From: an uncultured Bacilli bacterium
GTDB lineage: Bacteria; Bacillota_I; Bacilli_A; RF39; UBA660
Direction: 5' to 3'
Length of the DNA: 64,000 nt
NCBI GenBank assembly: GCA_934085585.1
Contig: CAKOHI010000005.1
Location: 49,502 to 113,501, forward strand
Made by a program: the position numbers and the translations under genes. This document shows positions 63,669 through 64,000 of this stretch, in pieces (positions within the stretch are counted from its first letter, which is position 1; every line of letters begins with the position of its first letter). The notes beneath the pieces are model-generated. The model did no database searches. It saw only the letters and a program-made list of their open reading frames with translations, and had not been told where the DNA came from.

Positions 63669-63910
63669 TGGAAGAATTAGACGTTGTAACTCTAGAAGAC
63701 AATCAAGATTATATTGTTACAGATGAGATATTAATAAATGGTATAAAATATGTATTTTTAACAAATGAAAAAGATGTTTCTTCATTTTGCATAAGGAAAG
63801 TTAATATAATTAATAACGAAGAATATTTAATTGGTTTAGATAACAAAACAGAATTAGAAAATGCTTTAAACGAGTTTTATAAACATCATCAACAACCAGA
63901 AAAAGACTAG
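63668..63910 (+). CDS. DUF1292-like small protein
   Basis: 80 residues. VTDEILINGIKYVFLTNEKD then FCIRKVN and EEYLIGLD look like the DUF1292/YrzB-type family of Bacilli (beta-rich, acidic). Function is unknown. The ATG follows GGAGGTGGAAG and overlaps the end of the preceding gene. It is the last gene of the plus-strand pair before a terminator. Confidence 0.6.
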   Translation: MEELDVVTLEDNQDYIVTDEILINGIKYVFLTNEKDVSSFCIRKVNIINNEEYLIGLDNKTELENALNEFYKHHQQPEKD

Positions 63911-63938
63911 TTCAAAAACTAAACTGAAGTGATAAAGT

Positions 63939-63974
63939 AAAAGTAGACACATAAAAAGAATGTGATCTACTTTT
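63939..63974 (+). terminator. Terminator of the 62919-63910 pair
   Basis: AAAAGTAGA and CACAT pair with ATGTG and TCTACTTTT (one bulged A), loop AAAAAGA, followed by CTTTTGTT. Confidence 0.8.
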
Positions 63975-63981
63975 CTTTTGT

Positions 63982-64000
63982 TATAATTAAATTAAGGAGA
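63982..64000 (+). promoter_or_regulatory. -10 and SD of a gene starting beyond the window
   Basis: TATAAT at 63982-63987 and AAGGAGA at the right edge indicate a plus-strand gene whose start codon lies just beyond 64000. Confidence 0.55.

Noticed and set aside
1..64000. Mycoplasma-type genetic code with TGA as Trp
   Set aside because: TGG is used for Trp in conserved positions (mraY, polC) and TGA ends several genes such as the Asp-repeat gene.

Overview
This window comes from a low-GC (roughly a quarter G+C by eye) Gram-positive-type bacterium, most likely a Bacilli/Bacillota lineage. It carries both PolC and DnaE, AddAB, XseAB, archaeal-type ProRS, a Val T-box, AGGAGG-like ribosome binding sites and consensus TTGACA/TATAAT promoters. 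It makes peptidoglycan (MraY, FtsW, a class B PBP with a PASTA domain, a CHAP hydrolase, a sortase), so it is not a wall-less mollicute. TGA is a stop and TGG encodes Trp, so the code is standard. The gene style (many membrane-anchored or secreted Asn/Lys/Asp-rich proteins, isolated HD/HIT/NUDIX genes) resembles uncultured gut Bacilli such as RF39-like lineages; that placement is inference. Almost everything is on the minus strand.

Layout. 1-5.5 kb holds small stand-alone hydrolases (two HD proteins, a P-loop protein, a histidine phosphatase, a phospholipase C-like protein, HIT, NUDIX) with two decayed genes between them. 5.5-8.7 kb holds two poorly characterised proteins (one ASCH-like, one possibly ADP-ribosyltransferase-like), tRNA-Leu(UAG) and a CAU tRNA that looks like tRNA-Ile2. 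8.8-16 kb is an overlapping dnaE-polC pair. 16-17 kb has a CmpB-like membrane protein and rpmB on the plus strand. 17.2-20.1 kb is an acyltransferase/acyl-activating enzyme/acyltransferase operon. 20.3-23.7 kb is a T-box-controlled operon of a gluzincin-like protein and valS. 23.7-29.5 kb is a surface-protein cluster ending in a divergent XRE regulator, with two palindromic operators between a 19-bp inverted repeat.

29.5-37.4 kb has proS, xseB, a GNAT gene, a broken dinD, three perfect palindromes, xseA, a HipA-like gene, nusB, an atypical lipoprotein sortase with a secreted protein that has a decayed sorting signal, and a 36-residue basic protein. 37.5-46.6 kb is a tight five-gene operon (addB, addA, two flavoproteins, CHAP hydrolase). 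46.6-51.5 kb has an Rpn nuclease, an HD protein, a transglutaminase-like protein flanked by two flavodoxin remnants, ogt and a 3-hydroxyacyl-CoA dehydrogenase. 51.5-57.3 kb is part of the cell-wall cluster (ftsW, mraY, PBP) interrupted by a TasA/camelysin-like exported protein. 57.4-62.8 kb is an operon that may be an undescribed system: an unknown protein, a membrane-anchored McrB-like AAA+ ATPase, a DUF2357/McrC-like partner and a membrane protein with about sixteen 12-residue Ca2+-loop repeats. Two plus-strand genes and the promoter of a third close the window.

All calls are from reading the sequence and translations; no database search was run. Starts were moved inward where an SD, promoter or T-box lies inside the longest open frame.
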